From: Lachnoclostridium sp. An118
GTDB taxonomy: Bacteria; Bacillota; Clostridia; Lachnospirales; Lachnospiraceae
Reading direction: 5' to 3'
NCBI RefSeq assembly: GCF_002160985.1
Contig: NZ_NFLQ01000013.1
Coordinates: 1 to 64,000 of the forward strand
DNA: 64,000 nucleotides
Each line of letters opens with the position of its first letter. Position 1 is the stretch's first letter. A program made the translations under genes and the position numbers. Below, one piece after another: positions 40,835 through 50,012 of the stretch. The notes under the pieces are model-generated. The model saw only the letters and a list, made by a program, of their open reading frames with translations, did not search any database and was not told where the DNA came from.

Positions 40835-42820
40835 ATGGCAAAGTATGAGAATGATGTCAAGCAGCTTCTGACCCTCATAGGGGGGAAGGAGAACATCCAG
40901 GCTGTCTCACACTGCATGACAAGGATGCGGTTTGTCCTGATCGATCCGAAGAAGGCAGATGAGAAAGCCATCGAGAGGATCCCCAGCGTAAAGGGAACCT
41001 TTACACAGGCGGGACAGTACCAGGTCATCATCGGGAACGATGTGGCTGTATTTTACAATGAATTTACCGCGTACGCCGGCATCGAGGGCGTCAGCAAGGA
41101 CGCTGTGAAAGCGGCGGCCAAGACGAACCAGAACCCGGCGCAGAAGGTCATGAGCGCTCTGGGTGAGATCTTCGCGCCCCTGATCCCGGCCCTCATCTGC
41201 GGAGGTCTTGTGCTCGGCTTCAGGAACGTGATTGGCGAGATCAACTTCTTCAACGACGGCACACAGAGCCTGGCGGATATCTCCCAGTTCTGGGCAGGTA
41301 CATACAACTTCCTGTGGCTCATCGGCGAGGCGGTCTTCCACCTGCTCCCCGTCGGCATTGTCTGGTCCATCACAAAGAAGATGGGGACTACCCAGATCCT
41401 GGGCATCGTGCTCGGACTGACACTGGTGTCCTCCCAGCTCCTAAACGGCTTCAGCGTGGCGGATACCCCCGCAGCAGACATTCCGGTGTGGGATTTCGGC
41501 TTCGCCAAGGTGGAGATGATCGGCTACCAGGGACAGGTCATCGCGGCCATGATGGCGGGCTTTGTCCTCGTCTACCTGGAGAAATTCTTTAAGAAGCACT
41601 GTCCGGAAGTGATCAGCATGATCGTTGTTCCCTTCTGCTCCCTTGTGCCCGCGGTCATCATCGCCCACACGATTGTAGGCCCCATCGGCTGGAAGATCGG
41701 CGATGCCATCGCAAACGTGGTCTACAACGGACTGATGTCACCCTTCGGCGTGGCCTTCGCAGGACTCTTCGGCCTCCTGTACGCGCCCATCGTCATGACC
41801 GGTCTCCACCACATGACAAACGCCATCGACTCCCAGCTCACAAGCCTTTACGAGGGCACCATCCTGTGGCCCATGATCGCTCTTTCCAACATCGCCCAGG
41901 GCTCCGCTGTGCTGGCTATGTCCATCCTGCAGAAGAAAAATGAGAGAGCGCAGCAGGTCAACATCCCGGCGTGCATCTCCTGCTATCTGGGCGTTACAGA
42001 GCCTGCCCTCTTCGGTGTCAACCTGAAATACGGCTTCCCCCTTGTGTGCGGCATGATCGGCTCTGCCATCGCGGCCATGATCTCCGTGGGCAGCGGCGTG
42101 CAGGCATTCAGTATCGGTGTGGGCGGCCTTCCGGGCATCCTGTCCATCAAGCCGGAGTTCTATCTGTACTTCCTGCTTGCCATGGCAGTGGCTATCGCGG
42201 TCCCCTTCATCCTGACCATGATCGTCGGCAGCAGGAAGCTGTCAAAGGAGGCCCTCCTCGGCGAGGACGCAGTGGCGGCAGAAGCGGCAGCTGATACGCA
42301 GAGCGGGGCCGAGGGACAGGCCGCTGATGAGGACAAGGAGAGCGCAGCGGAGGCAGCAGAGCCTCTCACAGAGCTGAAGGCCGGCCTTACCGGAAAGGTC
42401 ATTCCTCTTGACGATGTGCCGGACAATGTATTTTCCCAGCATGTGATGGGAGACGGCATTGCCATTGAGCCGGAGAGCGACACCGTAGTGGCGCCGGCTG
42501 ACGCCACAGTGAACGCGGTCATGGCAGACACAGGCCACGCCTGCGGACTTACCTTCGCCAACGGCATGGAGCTGCTCATCCACATCGGTGTGGACACCGT
42601 GGATATGAACGGAGACGGATTTACCCTGCTGGTAAGTGAAGGCCAGAAGGTAAAGGCGGGCACTCCACTGATCCGCTTTGACAAGGAGAAGATCCGGGCG
42701 GCATGCCATCCGTCCGTGACAGTCTTCATCGTGACAGAGGAAGGAAACGCAAAGGACATCCAGTACCTGTCCGGCATGGAGGCCGTGGCAGGGGAGACAC
42801 CAGTGGTACGTTTTCAGTAG
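40835..42820 (+). CDS. treP: Trehalose-specific PTS transporter EIIBCA
   Basis: Membrane permease of the PTS that takes up and phosphorylates trehalose to trehalose-6-phosphate. Domains in order: EIIB (about 1-85, phosphorylated cysteine C27 in SHCMTRMRF), EIIC with about ten helices (about 105-460), an acidic linker rich in Ala and Glu, and EIIA (about 520-661, GLTGKVIPLDDVPDNVFS, TGHACGLTF, LLIHIGVDTV). The EIIA fusion means no separate EIIA is required. The start at 40835 follows AAAGGAGAGG. Trehalose is assigned from treC and treR beside it. treC starts 17 bases after the stop. Confidence 0.92.
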   Translation: MAKYENDVKQLLTLIGGKENIQAVSHCMTRMRFVLIDPKKADEKAIERIPSVKGTFTQAGQYQVIIGNDVAVFYNEFTAYAGIEGVSKDAVKAAAKTNQNPAQKVMSALGEIFAPLIPALICGGLVLGFRNVIGEINFFNDGTQSLADISQFWAGTYNFLWLIGEAVFHLLPVGIVWSITKKMGTTQILGIVLGLTLVSSQLLNGFSVADTPAADIPVWDFGFAKVEMIGYQGQVIAAMMAGFVLVYLEKFFKKHCPEVISMIVVPFCSLVPAVIIAHTIVGPIGWKIGDAIANVVYNGLMSPFGVAFAGLFGLLYAPIVMTGLHHMTNAIDSQLTSLYEGTILWPMIALSNIAQGSAVLAMSILQKKNERAQQVNIPACISCYLGVTEPALFGVNLKYGFPLVCGMIGSAIAAMISVGSGVQAFSIGVGGLPGILSIKPEFYLYFLLAMAVAIAVPFILTMIVGSRKLSKEALLGEDAVAAEAAADTQSGAEGQAADEDKESAAEAAEPLTELKAGLTGKVIPLDDVPDNVFSQHVMGDGIAIEPESDTVVAPADATVNAVMADTGHACGLTFANGMELLIHIGVDTVDMNGDGFTLLVSEGQKVKAGTPLIRFDKEKIRAACHPSVTVFIVTEEGNAKDIQYLSGMEAVAGETPVVRFQ

Positions 42821-42837
42821 ACAGGAGGAAGAGCAAG

Positions 42838-44484
42838 ATGGCAGATTTTAAGAAGAGCGTTGTATATCAGATCTATCCCAAGTCCTTTTACGACACAAAC
42901 GGCGACGGGCTGGGCGACCTGAAGGGCGTGACAGCAAAGCTGGACTATATCAGGGAGCTGGGTGTGGACTACATCTGGATGACCCCCTTCTTCGTGTCCC
43001 CCCAGAACGACAACGGCTACGATGTGGAGGACTACTATAACATCGATCCGAGATACGGCACCATGGAGGACTTTGAGGAGCTCTCCAGGGAGGCCGCCAA
43101 GCGGGGCATCAAGCTGATGCTGGACATGGTCTTCAACCACACATCCAGCCATCACGAGTGGTTCCAGAAGGCGCTGGCAGGAGACCCCAAATATAAAGAT
43201 TACTACATTTTTAAGAAGGGAAAGGCCAACGGAGAGCCCCCCACAAACTGGGAGAGCAAGTTCGGCGGAAACGCCTGGGAGTACGTGGAAAAGTTTGACG
43301 AGTACTACCTCCACCTCTTCGACGTGTCCCAGCCGGACCTGAACTGGGACAACGAGGAAGTGAGAAAAGAAATCCAGAAGGTGGTGAGATTCTGGATGTC
43401 CAAGGGCGTGAAGGGCTTCCGCTTTGACGTCATCAACCTGATCAGCAAAGACAGGTTTGAGGACGACTACGAGGGAGACGGCCGCCGCTTCTACACCGAC
43501 GGGCCCAACATCCACAAGTATCTCCAGGAGCTCAATGAGGCCACCTTCGGCACAGACGCTGAGATCATCACCGTGGGAGAGATGTCCAGCACCACCATGG
43601 AGAACTGCTACCGCTACGCGGGTGAGGACGGAAAGGAGCTGTCCATGGTGTTCAGCTTCCACCACCTGAAGGTGGATTTCATGGGGAATGAGAAATGGGT
43701 CATCGTGCCCTTTGACTTCCTGAAGCTGAAGAACATCCTCTTTGACTGGCAGACCCACATGGCGGAGCACCACGCCTGGAACGCAGTGTTCTGGTGCAAC
43801 CATGACCAGCCAAGAGTGGTATCCAGGTTCGGAAATGAGAAGAAATACTGGAAGGAGTCGGCCAAGATGCTGGCCGCTGCCATCCACTGCCTGCGGGGCA
43901 CGCCTTACATCTACCAGGGCGAGGAGCTGGGCATGACAAATGCCGGATTTACGGACATTTCCCAGTACAAAGATGTGGAGAGCCTGAACCATTTCCGCAT
44001 CCTCCAGGAGAAGGGGCTGAGTGAGGAGAACGCCTACCAGATCCTGCAGATCCACTCCCGGGACAACAGCCGCACGCCCATGCAGTGGACAGCCGGCGAA
44101 AACGGCGGCTTCACGGAAGGAAAGCCCTGGATAGAGGTCAACAAAAACTGCACCGCCATCAACGCTGAGGCGGAGCTGAGGGATGAGACCTCCGTGTTTG
44201 CCTTCTACAAAAAGCTGGTACAGCTGAGAAAAGACTATGACATAATCGCATACGGAGATTTTGAGCCGAAAGCAGAAAAAAATCTTTCCATTTTTGCCTA
44301 TAAGCGGTATTATAGAGGAAAGGAGCTTCTGGTGATCAACAATTTCTACGGCACACCGGTCCGCTGGGACGCGGGTGAGGATCTGGAGACCTATGAATGC
44401 CTGCTGGGCAACTACAGCGAGCAGGACCTGAAGGGAACAGAAGCAGCTTTAAAACCATACGAAACAATGATTTTGTATAAGTAA
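42838..44484 (+). CDS. treC: Alpha,alpha-phosphotrehalase
   Basis: Cytoplasmic GH13 enzyme of 548 residues that splits trehalose-6-phosphate to glucose and glucose-6-phosphate. The (beta/alpha)8 motifs are DMVFNHTS, GFRFDVINL (nucleophile aspartate), ITVGEMSS (glutamate acid) and WCNHDQPR. VYQIYPKSFYDTNGDGLGDL is a typical start. Oligo-1,6-glucosidase is the closest alternative; the position between treP and treR favours treC. ACAGGAGGAAGAGC precedes the ATG at 42838. Only 16 bases separate it from ptsH. Confidence 0.93.
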   Translation: MADFKKSVVYQIYPKSFYDTNGDGLGDLKGVTAKLDYIRELGVDYIWMTPFFVSPQNDNGYDVEDYYNIDPRYGTMEDFEELSREAAKRGIKLMLDMVFNHTSSHHEWFQKALAGDPKYKDYYIFKKGKANGEPPTNWESKFGGNAWEYVEKFDEYYLHLFDVSQPDLNWDNEEVRKEIQKVVRFWMSKGVKGFRFDVINLISKDRFEDDYEGDGRRFYTDGPNIHKYLQELNEATFGTDAEIITVGEMSSTTMENCYRYAGEDGKELSMVFSFHHLKVDFMGNEKWVIVPFDFLKLKNILFDWQTHMAEHHAWNAVFWCNHDQPRVVSRFGNEKKYWKESAKMLAAAIHCLRGTPYIYQGEELGMTNAGFTDISQYKDVESLNHFRILQEKGLSEENAYQILQIHSRDNSRTPMQWTAGENGGFTEGKPWIEVNKNCTAINAEAELRDETSVFAFYKKLVQLRKDYDIIAYGDFEPKAEKNLSIFAYKRYYRGKELLVINNFYGTPVRWDAGEDLETYECLLGNYSEQDLKGTEAALKPYETMILYK

Positions 44485-44500
44485 GAGAGGAGAAAGCAAA

Positions 44501-44758
44501 ATGAAAACATTTAACTACACCATCAAGGACGAACTGGGGATCCACGCAAGACCGGCAGGACTTCTCGTAAAAGAGGCAAAGAAGTTTGAGTCCAAGATCA
44601 CTCTGTCCGGAAATGGAAAATCTGCTGAGGCAGGAAAACTCCTTGCTATCATGGGCATGGGATTAAAGCAGGGCGCAGAGCTTACAGTGACAGCTGAGGG
44701 TGCTGACGAGGACGCAGCTATCGCGGCTATGCAGGAATTCCTGGAGAAGAATTTATAA
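44501..44758 (+). CDS. ptsH: PTS phosphocarrier protein HPr, Lys46 form
   Basis: Carries phosphate from enzyme I to the EIIA domains. The 85 residues hold the active histidine H15 in GIHARPAG. Counting without gaps against Bacillus HPr, position 46, the serine used by HPr kinase for CcpA control, is lysine here (AGKLLAIMGMG). So HPr(Ser46-P)-dependent carbon repression by this protein is not expected. It lies 16 bases after treC and 43 before ptsI, so the general PTS genes seem to be in the trehalose operon. Confidence 0.95.
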   Translation: MKTFNYTIKDELGIHARPAGLLVKEAKKFESKITLSGNGKSAEAGKLLAIMGMGLKQGAELTVTAEGADEDAAIAAMQEFLEKNL

Positions 44759-44801
44759 ACTCCAGGGGCAGGGCACGTAAGTAAGAAGAAAGGAGTGCGC
44801 C

Positions 44802-46421
44802 ATGAAAACTTATCAGGGTAAATCCATACTGAAAGGAACTGCCATTGGAAGGATCCTTTACTATTCCAAGGAAGAGCAGATGGTGCAGAGAAAGAGCATA
44901 GACGATCCGGAGGCGGAGTGGAAGCGCTTTGAGGATGCCAAGGAGCAGGCCTCAGAGCAGCTGAACGCCCTCTATGAGAAGGCGCTGAAGGAGGTGGGCG
45001 AGCAGGGAGCCGCCATCTTCGAGGTGCACGGCATGATGCTGGAGGACGATGACTTCAACGACTCCATTAAAAACATGATCAAGAACCAGAAGGTCAACGC
45101 GGAGTACGCGGTGGCCACCACAGGGGACAATTTCTCCATGATGTTCGCCCAGATGGAGGACGAGTACTTCAAGGCCAGGTCCGCTGATATCAAGGATATA
45201 GCGGAGAGGGTAGTGGGTATCCTCCAGGGCAGGCACGCGGCGGGAGACCTGGGCGACGAGCCTGTTATCCTGGCGGCCAAAGACCTGGCTCCCAGCGAGA
45301 CCGTGCAGATGGACAAATCCAAGCTCCTTGGATTTGTGACAGAGCTGGGGTCCGCCAACTCCCACACAGCCATCCTGGCCCGTACCATGAACATCCCGGC
45401 CCTCATCGGCATTCCGGTGGACGCGGAGCTGGACGGAAAGATGGCGATCATCGACGGGGTGAAGGGTGAGCTGATCGTGGAACCGGACGAGGAGACACTG
45501 GCTCATTATCAGAGCAGGAAGCAGGAAGAACAGAAGCAGAGAGAGCTTCTCCAGCAGTTAAAGGGGAAAGAGGACATCACTCTTGACGGAAAGAAGATAC
45601 GCCTCTACGCCAACATCGGAAGCGTGGGCGATGTGGCCAGAGTCCTGGCCAACGACGCGGGCGGTATCGGACTTTTCAGAAGTGAGTTCCTCTACCTGGA
45701 GAAGGACACCTTCCCGACAGAGGAGGAGCAGTTCCAGGCTTACCGCACAGTGGCGGAGACCATGGCCGGAAAGAAGGTCATCATCCGGACCCTGGACATC
45801 GGCGCGGACAAGCAGGCGGACTACTTCAACCTGGCCCACGAGGACAATCCGGCCATGGGCTACCGGGCCATCCGCATCTGCCTGGACCAGCCGGAAATCT
45901 TCAAGACCCAGCTGCGGGCGCTCCTCCGGGCCAGCGCATACGGAAGCATCGGCATCATGTTCCCCATGATCATCTCCGTGAAGGAGGTGCAGCAGGCCAA
46001 GCAGTATGTGGCTGATATCAAGGCGGAGCTGGATGAAAACGGCATCCCCTACGGGGATGTGGAGCTGGGCGTCATGATCGAGACGCCGGCCGCGGTCATC
46101 ATCAGCGAGCAGCTTGCAAAGGAAGTGGATTTCTTCAGCATCGGGACCAACGACCTGACCCAGTACACGCTGGCTATTGACCGTCAGAACGCCAAGCTGG
46201 ACAACATCTACGACTCCCATCACCCGGCCGTGCTGGAGATGATCCGCATGACAGTGGAGAACGGCCACAAGGGCGGCTGCTGGGTAGGCATCTGCGGAGA
46301 GCTTGGAGCGGACACCACACTGACGGAGGACTTCCTGAAGATGGGCGTGGACGAACTGTCCGTGACACCGGGAAGCGTGCTCCCCATCCGCGAGATCATC
46401 CGGAATACATCCGTGAAATAA
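44802..46421 (+). CDS. ptsI: PTS enzyme I (phosphoenolpyruvate-protein phosphotransferase)
   Basis: First enzyme of the PTS; it takes phosphate from PEP to its active histidine in GSANSHTAILA and passes it to HPr. The 539 residues show the N-terminal HPr-binding helices, the phosphohistidine domain and the C-terminal PEP-binding barrel (GGIGLFRSEFLYL, RTLDIGADKQ, FFSIGTNDLTQYTLA). It is slightly shorter than the 570-575 typical length, with no obvious gap. AAGGAGTGCGCC precedes the ATG. A terminator follows. Confidence 0.96.
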   Translation: MKTYQGKSILKGTAIGRILYYSKEEQMVQRKSIDDPEAEWKRFEDAKEQASEQLNALYEKALKEVGEQGAAIFEVHGMMLEDDDFNDSIKNMIKNQKVNAEYAVATTGDNFSMMFAQMEDEYFKARSADIKDIAERVVGILQGRHAAGDLGDEPVILAAKDLAPSETVQMDKSKLLGFVTELGSANSHTAILARTMNIPALIGIPVDAELDGKMAIIDGVKGELIVEPDEETLAHYQSRKQEEQKQRELLQQLKGKEDITLDGKKIRLYANIGSVGDVARVLANDAGGIGLFRSEFLYLEKDTFPTEEEQFQAYRTVAETMAGKKVIIRTLDIGADKQADYFNLAHEDNPAMGYRAIRICLDQPEIFKTQLRALLRASAYGSIGIMFPMIISVKEVQQAKQYVADIKAELDENGIPYGDVELGVMIETPAAVIISEQLAKEVDFFSIGTNDLTQYTLAIDRQNAKLDNIYDSHHPAVLEMIRMTVENGHKGGCWVGICGELGADTTLTEDFLKMGVDELSVTPGSVLPIREIIRNTSVK

Positions 46422-46472
46422 AAAAGTGAAAGCCGCTGCCAGATTGCCAAAGGGCAGGGCTTTAAGAGAAGG

Positions 46473-46498
46473 GCAGGAGAGCGTCTCCTGCTCTTTTT
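46473..46498 (+). terminator. Terminator of the tre-ptsHI genes
   Basis: GCAGGAGA (46473-46480), loop GCG, TCTCCTGC (46484-46491), then TCTTTTT. Confidence 0.9.
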
Positions 46499-46616
46499 AC
46501 GTGCAAAAAAGCCGTCCGGCGAGGTGCGCAAAGAGTCTTTGCGTGACTTTTCGGGCAAAATCAGATATGCTGAAAGCAGATAAGCCAGTGGTCACTTGCG
46601 GGGAGGAGGAAGGAAG

Positions 46617-47246
46617 ATGGCAAAGATCGGAAGGTCTGATCCGGACGTGGAGATGCTCACCAGACTGGCGGAAGCATTGGACACAGATATTCAGCTGCTC
46701 ATATACGGAGAGCCGAAAAAGCGTGACATGAAACAGATCCGCAGAGCGGCGGCCAGGCTGGCTGTCATCCTGCTGCTGTATGTGATCTTCCAGATCATTG
46801 CCGGGTACGAGGAGGATGCGGCCCGGACCAGGTTTGCGATGCCTGGCATCAGTCTCTTTATGAGACTTACAGGGTATCCTGTCCTGTTCCTGTGGGCCGG
46901 CAGCGTGGTGACGTCTCTGATTATGGCCGTGACAGGGGGAACATCGCCCTTTTTGGCGCGAAAAGGCATGATCTACAGGGCCGTTTTTGTACCCTTTGCC
47001 GGCTGCTTGCTTTTTACGGCGCCTTATTCTCTCTCATTTTTAGCGATGAAGATCTGGGCCTGGGCAGATGTGCTGCTGTACCCGGAAAAGACGATGCGCA
47101 GCTATGGATTTAACTTTGGCCCGGTGCTGGGACACATCTATTTTCATATGATGGATTTTATATTTACCTATTCTTTCGGCATATATATGATATGCTTTGC
47201 GGCCGGCTGTGTGCTGTGGCTGACAAAAACGGAGAAGAAAAAATGA
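46617..47246 (+). pseudogene. Truncated XRE-type membrane regulator
   Basis: A 209-residue product. Its first residues, IGRSDPDVEMLTRLAEALDTDIQLLIYG, match the last helix of an XRE helix-turn-helix (usually WERGRSxPD...), but the recognition helices before it are missing and no frame upstream supplies them. Four or five hydrophobic segments follow (about 45-62, 78-105, 120-145 and 180-200). It still has a fair start: GGGGAGGAGGAAGG before the ATG. Such HTH-plus-membrane proteins are regulators of unclear signal. Without the HTH it cannot bind DNA in the usual way, so it is a remnant or a repurposed membrane protein. Confidence 0.7.
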
Positions 47247-47611
47247 GGATGCGACCCGGGTTCCACACGGATTTACAAGTGATTTTTGGCATGTTAAAAT
47301 GTAGACAGGATGCGGAGAAGCTGAGAGAGTACGTGGAGCAGCACAGAGAGTACTTCGAGAGCGTGGATCTGGAGACATACCAGGCCGTGCGGGAGCTGCT
47401 GCGCTCAGAGAAAATTCTGAGAGATGCAAGAAAGGACAGAAAGGAGACAGGGGTCAATATGTGCAAGGCGTTGGAGGACCTGTATCAGAACGGTGTGGAT
47501 ACGGGCATGGGACAGAAAATAGAGCAGGGTGTGGAGCGGGCCGAAGAATACACGGCGGCCTGCCGGAGAAAGGATGAAAGAGAGGGGAGGAACAACACAT
47601 GCATGAACTGA
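47243..47611 (+). pseudogene. C-terminal remnant of an Rpn nuclease/transposase-like gene
   Basis: 122 residues that match the C-terminal end of Rpn-family recombination-promoting nucleases: HREYFESVDLETYQAVRELL, then VNMCKALEDLYQNGVDTGM. The N-terminal PD-(D/E)XK nuclease domain is absent. The ATG overlaps the stop of the gene before, and GGAGAAGAAAA may act as RBS. It overlaps the next gene by 13 bases. Neighbouring the truncated XRE gene, it marks a deletion-scarred spot. Confidence 0.7.
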
Positions 47612-48906
47612 CAAAACTGATCCGGGAGGACATGAAGCCGGCTCTCGGAGTGACGGAGCCGGGAGCCATCGCCTTTGCGGCGGCGAAGGCAAGGAGCTGT
47701 GTGCCGGGAGAGGTGGAGAGCGTCGCTGTCTCCATGAACAGCGGCATGTACAAAAATGCTTTCACCTGCGGCATCCCCGGCACTGACCAGGTGGGGAGCG
47801 TCTACGCGGCGGCCCTTGGGACAGTGGCCGGGGATCCGGAGAAAGGGCTGGAGTGCCTGGCCTGCGTGTCGGAGGAGGACAATGCGAAGGCCAGGGAGCT
47901 GATACGGGAAGGGAAGGTAAAGACGGCTCTTGACAGCATCTCCAGCCGCATTTTTATCGAGGCCGGTGTGACGACGGAGGCGGGAACCGCTGTCGTCACC
48001 ATACAGGACACACACACCAATATCGTGAAGATCACTGTGAACGGGAAAACGGTCTTTGAGAAGGCGCAGGAGATGACAGGGGATACGGCCGGAGAGAAGG
48101 CAGGAGAAGCCCACGCTATCCACAGCTATACGCTGGCGGAGCTGGTAGACTATATAGAGGATGTGGACGCAGCGGAGCTGGACTTCATCCGTGAGGCCTA
48201 TGAGGTCAATCTGAAGCTCTTCCAACTGGGACTTGAGAGCCCCAAGACCACCTTTGCCCGCCACCTTCTGAAGCTCAACGGAGGGCAGGTGATCTCGGAC
48301 AACGAGCAGGCCACAGCGTCCCTCCTGTGCAACGGCGCCATCGAGGCCAGGGTCATCGGGCTGGACGCTCCTGCCATGAGCATCACGGGCTCCGGGGCCC
48401 ACGGCATCATCGCTACCATGCCGCTTTACGCGGCGTACCGGGTGAACGGCTATCCGGAGGAGCAGCTCCTTCGGGCTACAGCCCTTTCCTATCTTGTGTG
48501 CATGTACATCAAAGAGTACTCGGGCAGGCTGTCCGCCTTCTGCGGGTGCGCCATAGCGGCGGGATCGGGCATGGCCTGCGGCCTTGTGTGGCTGCGGGGC
48601 GGCACTGTGAAGGAGATGGCCCACACTCTGAACAACATGGCCAGCAGCATCACGGGCATGATCTGTGACGGGGGGAACCAGGGCTGTACCATGAAGGGCA
48701 TCGCGGCAGTTGACGCGGCATACAAGTCCGTGGAGTTTGCCATGAACGGCATCTATATAGCGGACGTCCACGGCATCAACGGGAAGACGCCGGAGGAGAC
48801 CATGCGGAACATGGGCCGGATTGCCTCCCCTGGCATGACGGGGACGGAGAAGACCATCGTGGAGATCTTTGACGCCAAGCAAAAGAAAAGAGGGGGACAT
48901 GCCTAA
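47599..48906 (+). CDS. L-cysteine desulfidase / serine dehydratase alpha-like protein
   Basis: A 435-residue cytoplasmic protein of the UPF0597/CyuA family, related to the alpha chain of iron-sulfur L-serine dehydratases. CyuA degrades cysteine to pyruvate, ammonia and sulfide. Cysteines in AFCGCA and ICDGGNQGC (C-terminal third) fit a [4Fe-4S] site, and TGSGAHGIIATMPLYA is the substrate loop. L-serine or another beta-substituted amino acid is an alternative substrate. The RBS is GAGGGGAGGAAC. It overlaps the convergent EamA gene stop-to-stop (TAA and TAG share bases 48904-48905). Confidence 0.87.
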   Translation: MHELTKLIREDMKPALGVTEPGAIAFAAAKARSCVPGEVESVAVSMNSGMYKNAFTCGIPGTDQVGSVYAAALGTVAGDPEKGLECLACVSEEDNAKARELIREGKVKTALDSISSRIFIEAGVTTEAGTAVVTIQDTHTNIVKITVNGKTVFEKAQEMTGDTAGEKAGEAHAIHSYTLAELVDYIEDVDAAELDFIREAYEVNLKLFQLGLESPKTTFARHLLKLNGGQVISDNEQATASLLCNGAIEARVIGLDAPAMSITGSGAHGIIATMPLYAAYRVNGYPEEQLLRATALSYLVCMYIKEYSGRLSAFCGCAIAAGSGMACGLVWLRGGTVKEMAHTLNNMASSITGMICDGGNQGCTMKGIAAVDAAYKSVEFAMNGIYIADVHGINGKTPEETMRNMGRIASPGMTGTEKTIVEIFDAKQKKRGGHA

Positions 48907-49841
48907 CTGCTGGCCTGTTCCCCTGCCTGGGAACGGCTAAGAGCGATGATGGCTCCGGTCGTGAGGAACAGGCCGGCCACAGAGAGCACAGAGGGCGTCT
49001 CGTGGAAAAATAAAAAGCCAAACAGCATGGCGGCGGCCGGCTCGCTTGCCGCCAGGATGGAGGCGATGCCCGCGTCGATGCGGGAGATGGATGTGGTGTA
49101 GAAGATATAGGGCAGAGCAGAAGTCACAAGGGAGTGGAGCAGCATGAAAAAGGGCATGCCAATGCCTCCCTCCCTGAGTATCCGTCCGATGCAGCCGGGG
49201 TCCGTGCCTGGGATCAGAAGGAGGAGGGACGAGACCAGGCAGTAGAAGGTGATGGTGAGAGCGTGGTATCCCTTTCCCGCCGCAGCTTTGCTGAAAATGC
49301 TGTACAGGGCGTAGAAGAAGGCGGAGCCAATGCCGCAGAGGACGGCAAGGGGAGAGACCGAGGGGGCGGCTCCGCTCTCCAGCACCTCGCTTACCAGGAC
49401 ACAGCCAAAGAGAGCAGCGGCCATGCAGAGAGTCTTTTGCATGGTCATTTTTTCGTGGAAGAGCAGGGCGGACAGAGAAACCACGAAAACGGGTGACATG
49501 GAGAGGAGCACGGAGGCCAGGGCCAGCGTGCCGTGCTTGATGGCTTCATTGTAAGTGAGATTGATGCCGAACATTCCCAGAATGCCCCCGCCCAGGAAAA
49601 TCCACAGATCAGCCGGGCGTATCCTGAGAAGACGCCTGTCGTACACAAAAAGGAGAAGGCCGAGGATAGCCACAGAGACGATGATCCTGGAAAAGAGCAT
49701 AGTGAAGTTATCCATGCCAAGGGCGTCAAAGCTGCGGACAAATATACCGCCGGACCCCCACATAATGCCTGAGAGGACCGGCATGAGAAGAATCAGTTTT
49801 TCTTTTGCAGAAGCCTTTGTGTCCATATTCCGATCCGCCAT
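48903..49841 (-). CDS. EamA/DMT family transporter
   Basis: Drug/metabolite transporter with two EamA repeats and about ten helices, 312 residues from the chosen start. The first repeat begins LMPVLSGIMWGSGGIFVR and the second at VLCGIGSAFFYALYSIF. The substrate is unknown; amino acid or metabolite export is common. The open frame extends upstream, but the promoter at 49879-49907 puts the mRNA start near 49872, so the start is 49841 or 49826. It converges on the desulfidase gene with overlapping stops. Confidence 0.85.
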   Translation of the reverse strand: MADRNMDTKASAKEKLILLMPVLSGIMWGSGGIFVRSFDALGMDNFTMLFSRIIVSVAILGLLLFVYDRRLLRIRPADLWIFLGGGILGMFGINLTYNEAIKHGTLALASVLLSMSPVFVVSLSALLFHEKMTMQKTLCMAAALFGCVLVSEVLESGAAPSVSPLAVLCGIGSAFFYALYSIFSKAAAGKGYHALTITFYCLVSSLLLLIPGTDPGCIGRILREGGIGMPFFMLLHSLVTSALPYIFYTTSISRIDAGIASILAASEPAAAMLFGFLFFHETPSVLSVAGLFLTTGAIIALSRSQAGEQASS

Positions 49842-49878
49842 CCTTTGTATCCTGCTGCCCCTTCCGGGCGCTGATATT

Positions 49879-49907
49879 ATCATAGCACCTGAGAGGAGGG
49901 GACACAA
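49879..49907 (-). promoter_or_regulatory. Promoter of the EamA transporter gene
   Basis: On the minus strand TTGTGT (49902-49907), 17-base spacer, TATGAT (49879-49884). Confidence 0.65.
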
Positions 49908-49952
49908 GATGCCATACACTTTTTCACGCGGCTGGAAATAAGAGATTCTCAG

Positions 49953-49981
49953 TGTTCATATTCCCTGTTTTCTGTTATAAT
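49953..49981 (+). promoter_or_regulatory. Promoter of dgkA
   Basis: Extended -10: TGT followed by TATAAT (49976-49981). The -35 TGTTCA (49953-49958) is weak, spacer 17. Confidence 0.65.
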
Positions 49982-50012
49982 AAAGACAAATCTCTGCCGG
50001 GAGGGACGGAAC

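Noticed and set aside
46527-46543. Palindrome CGCAAAG-AGT-CTTTGCG after ptsI
   Set aside because: A better terminator lies upstream at 46473-46498 and no promoter or gene can be tied to it.
48913-48937. Hairpin GTTCCC-CTGCCT-GGGAAC as terminator of the desulfidase gene
   Set aside because: It lacks a T-run in both directions and lies in the coding end of the convergent gene.
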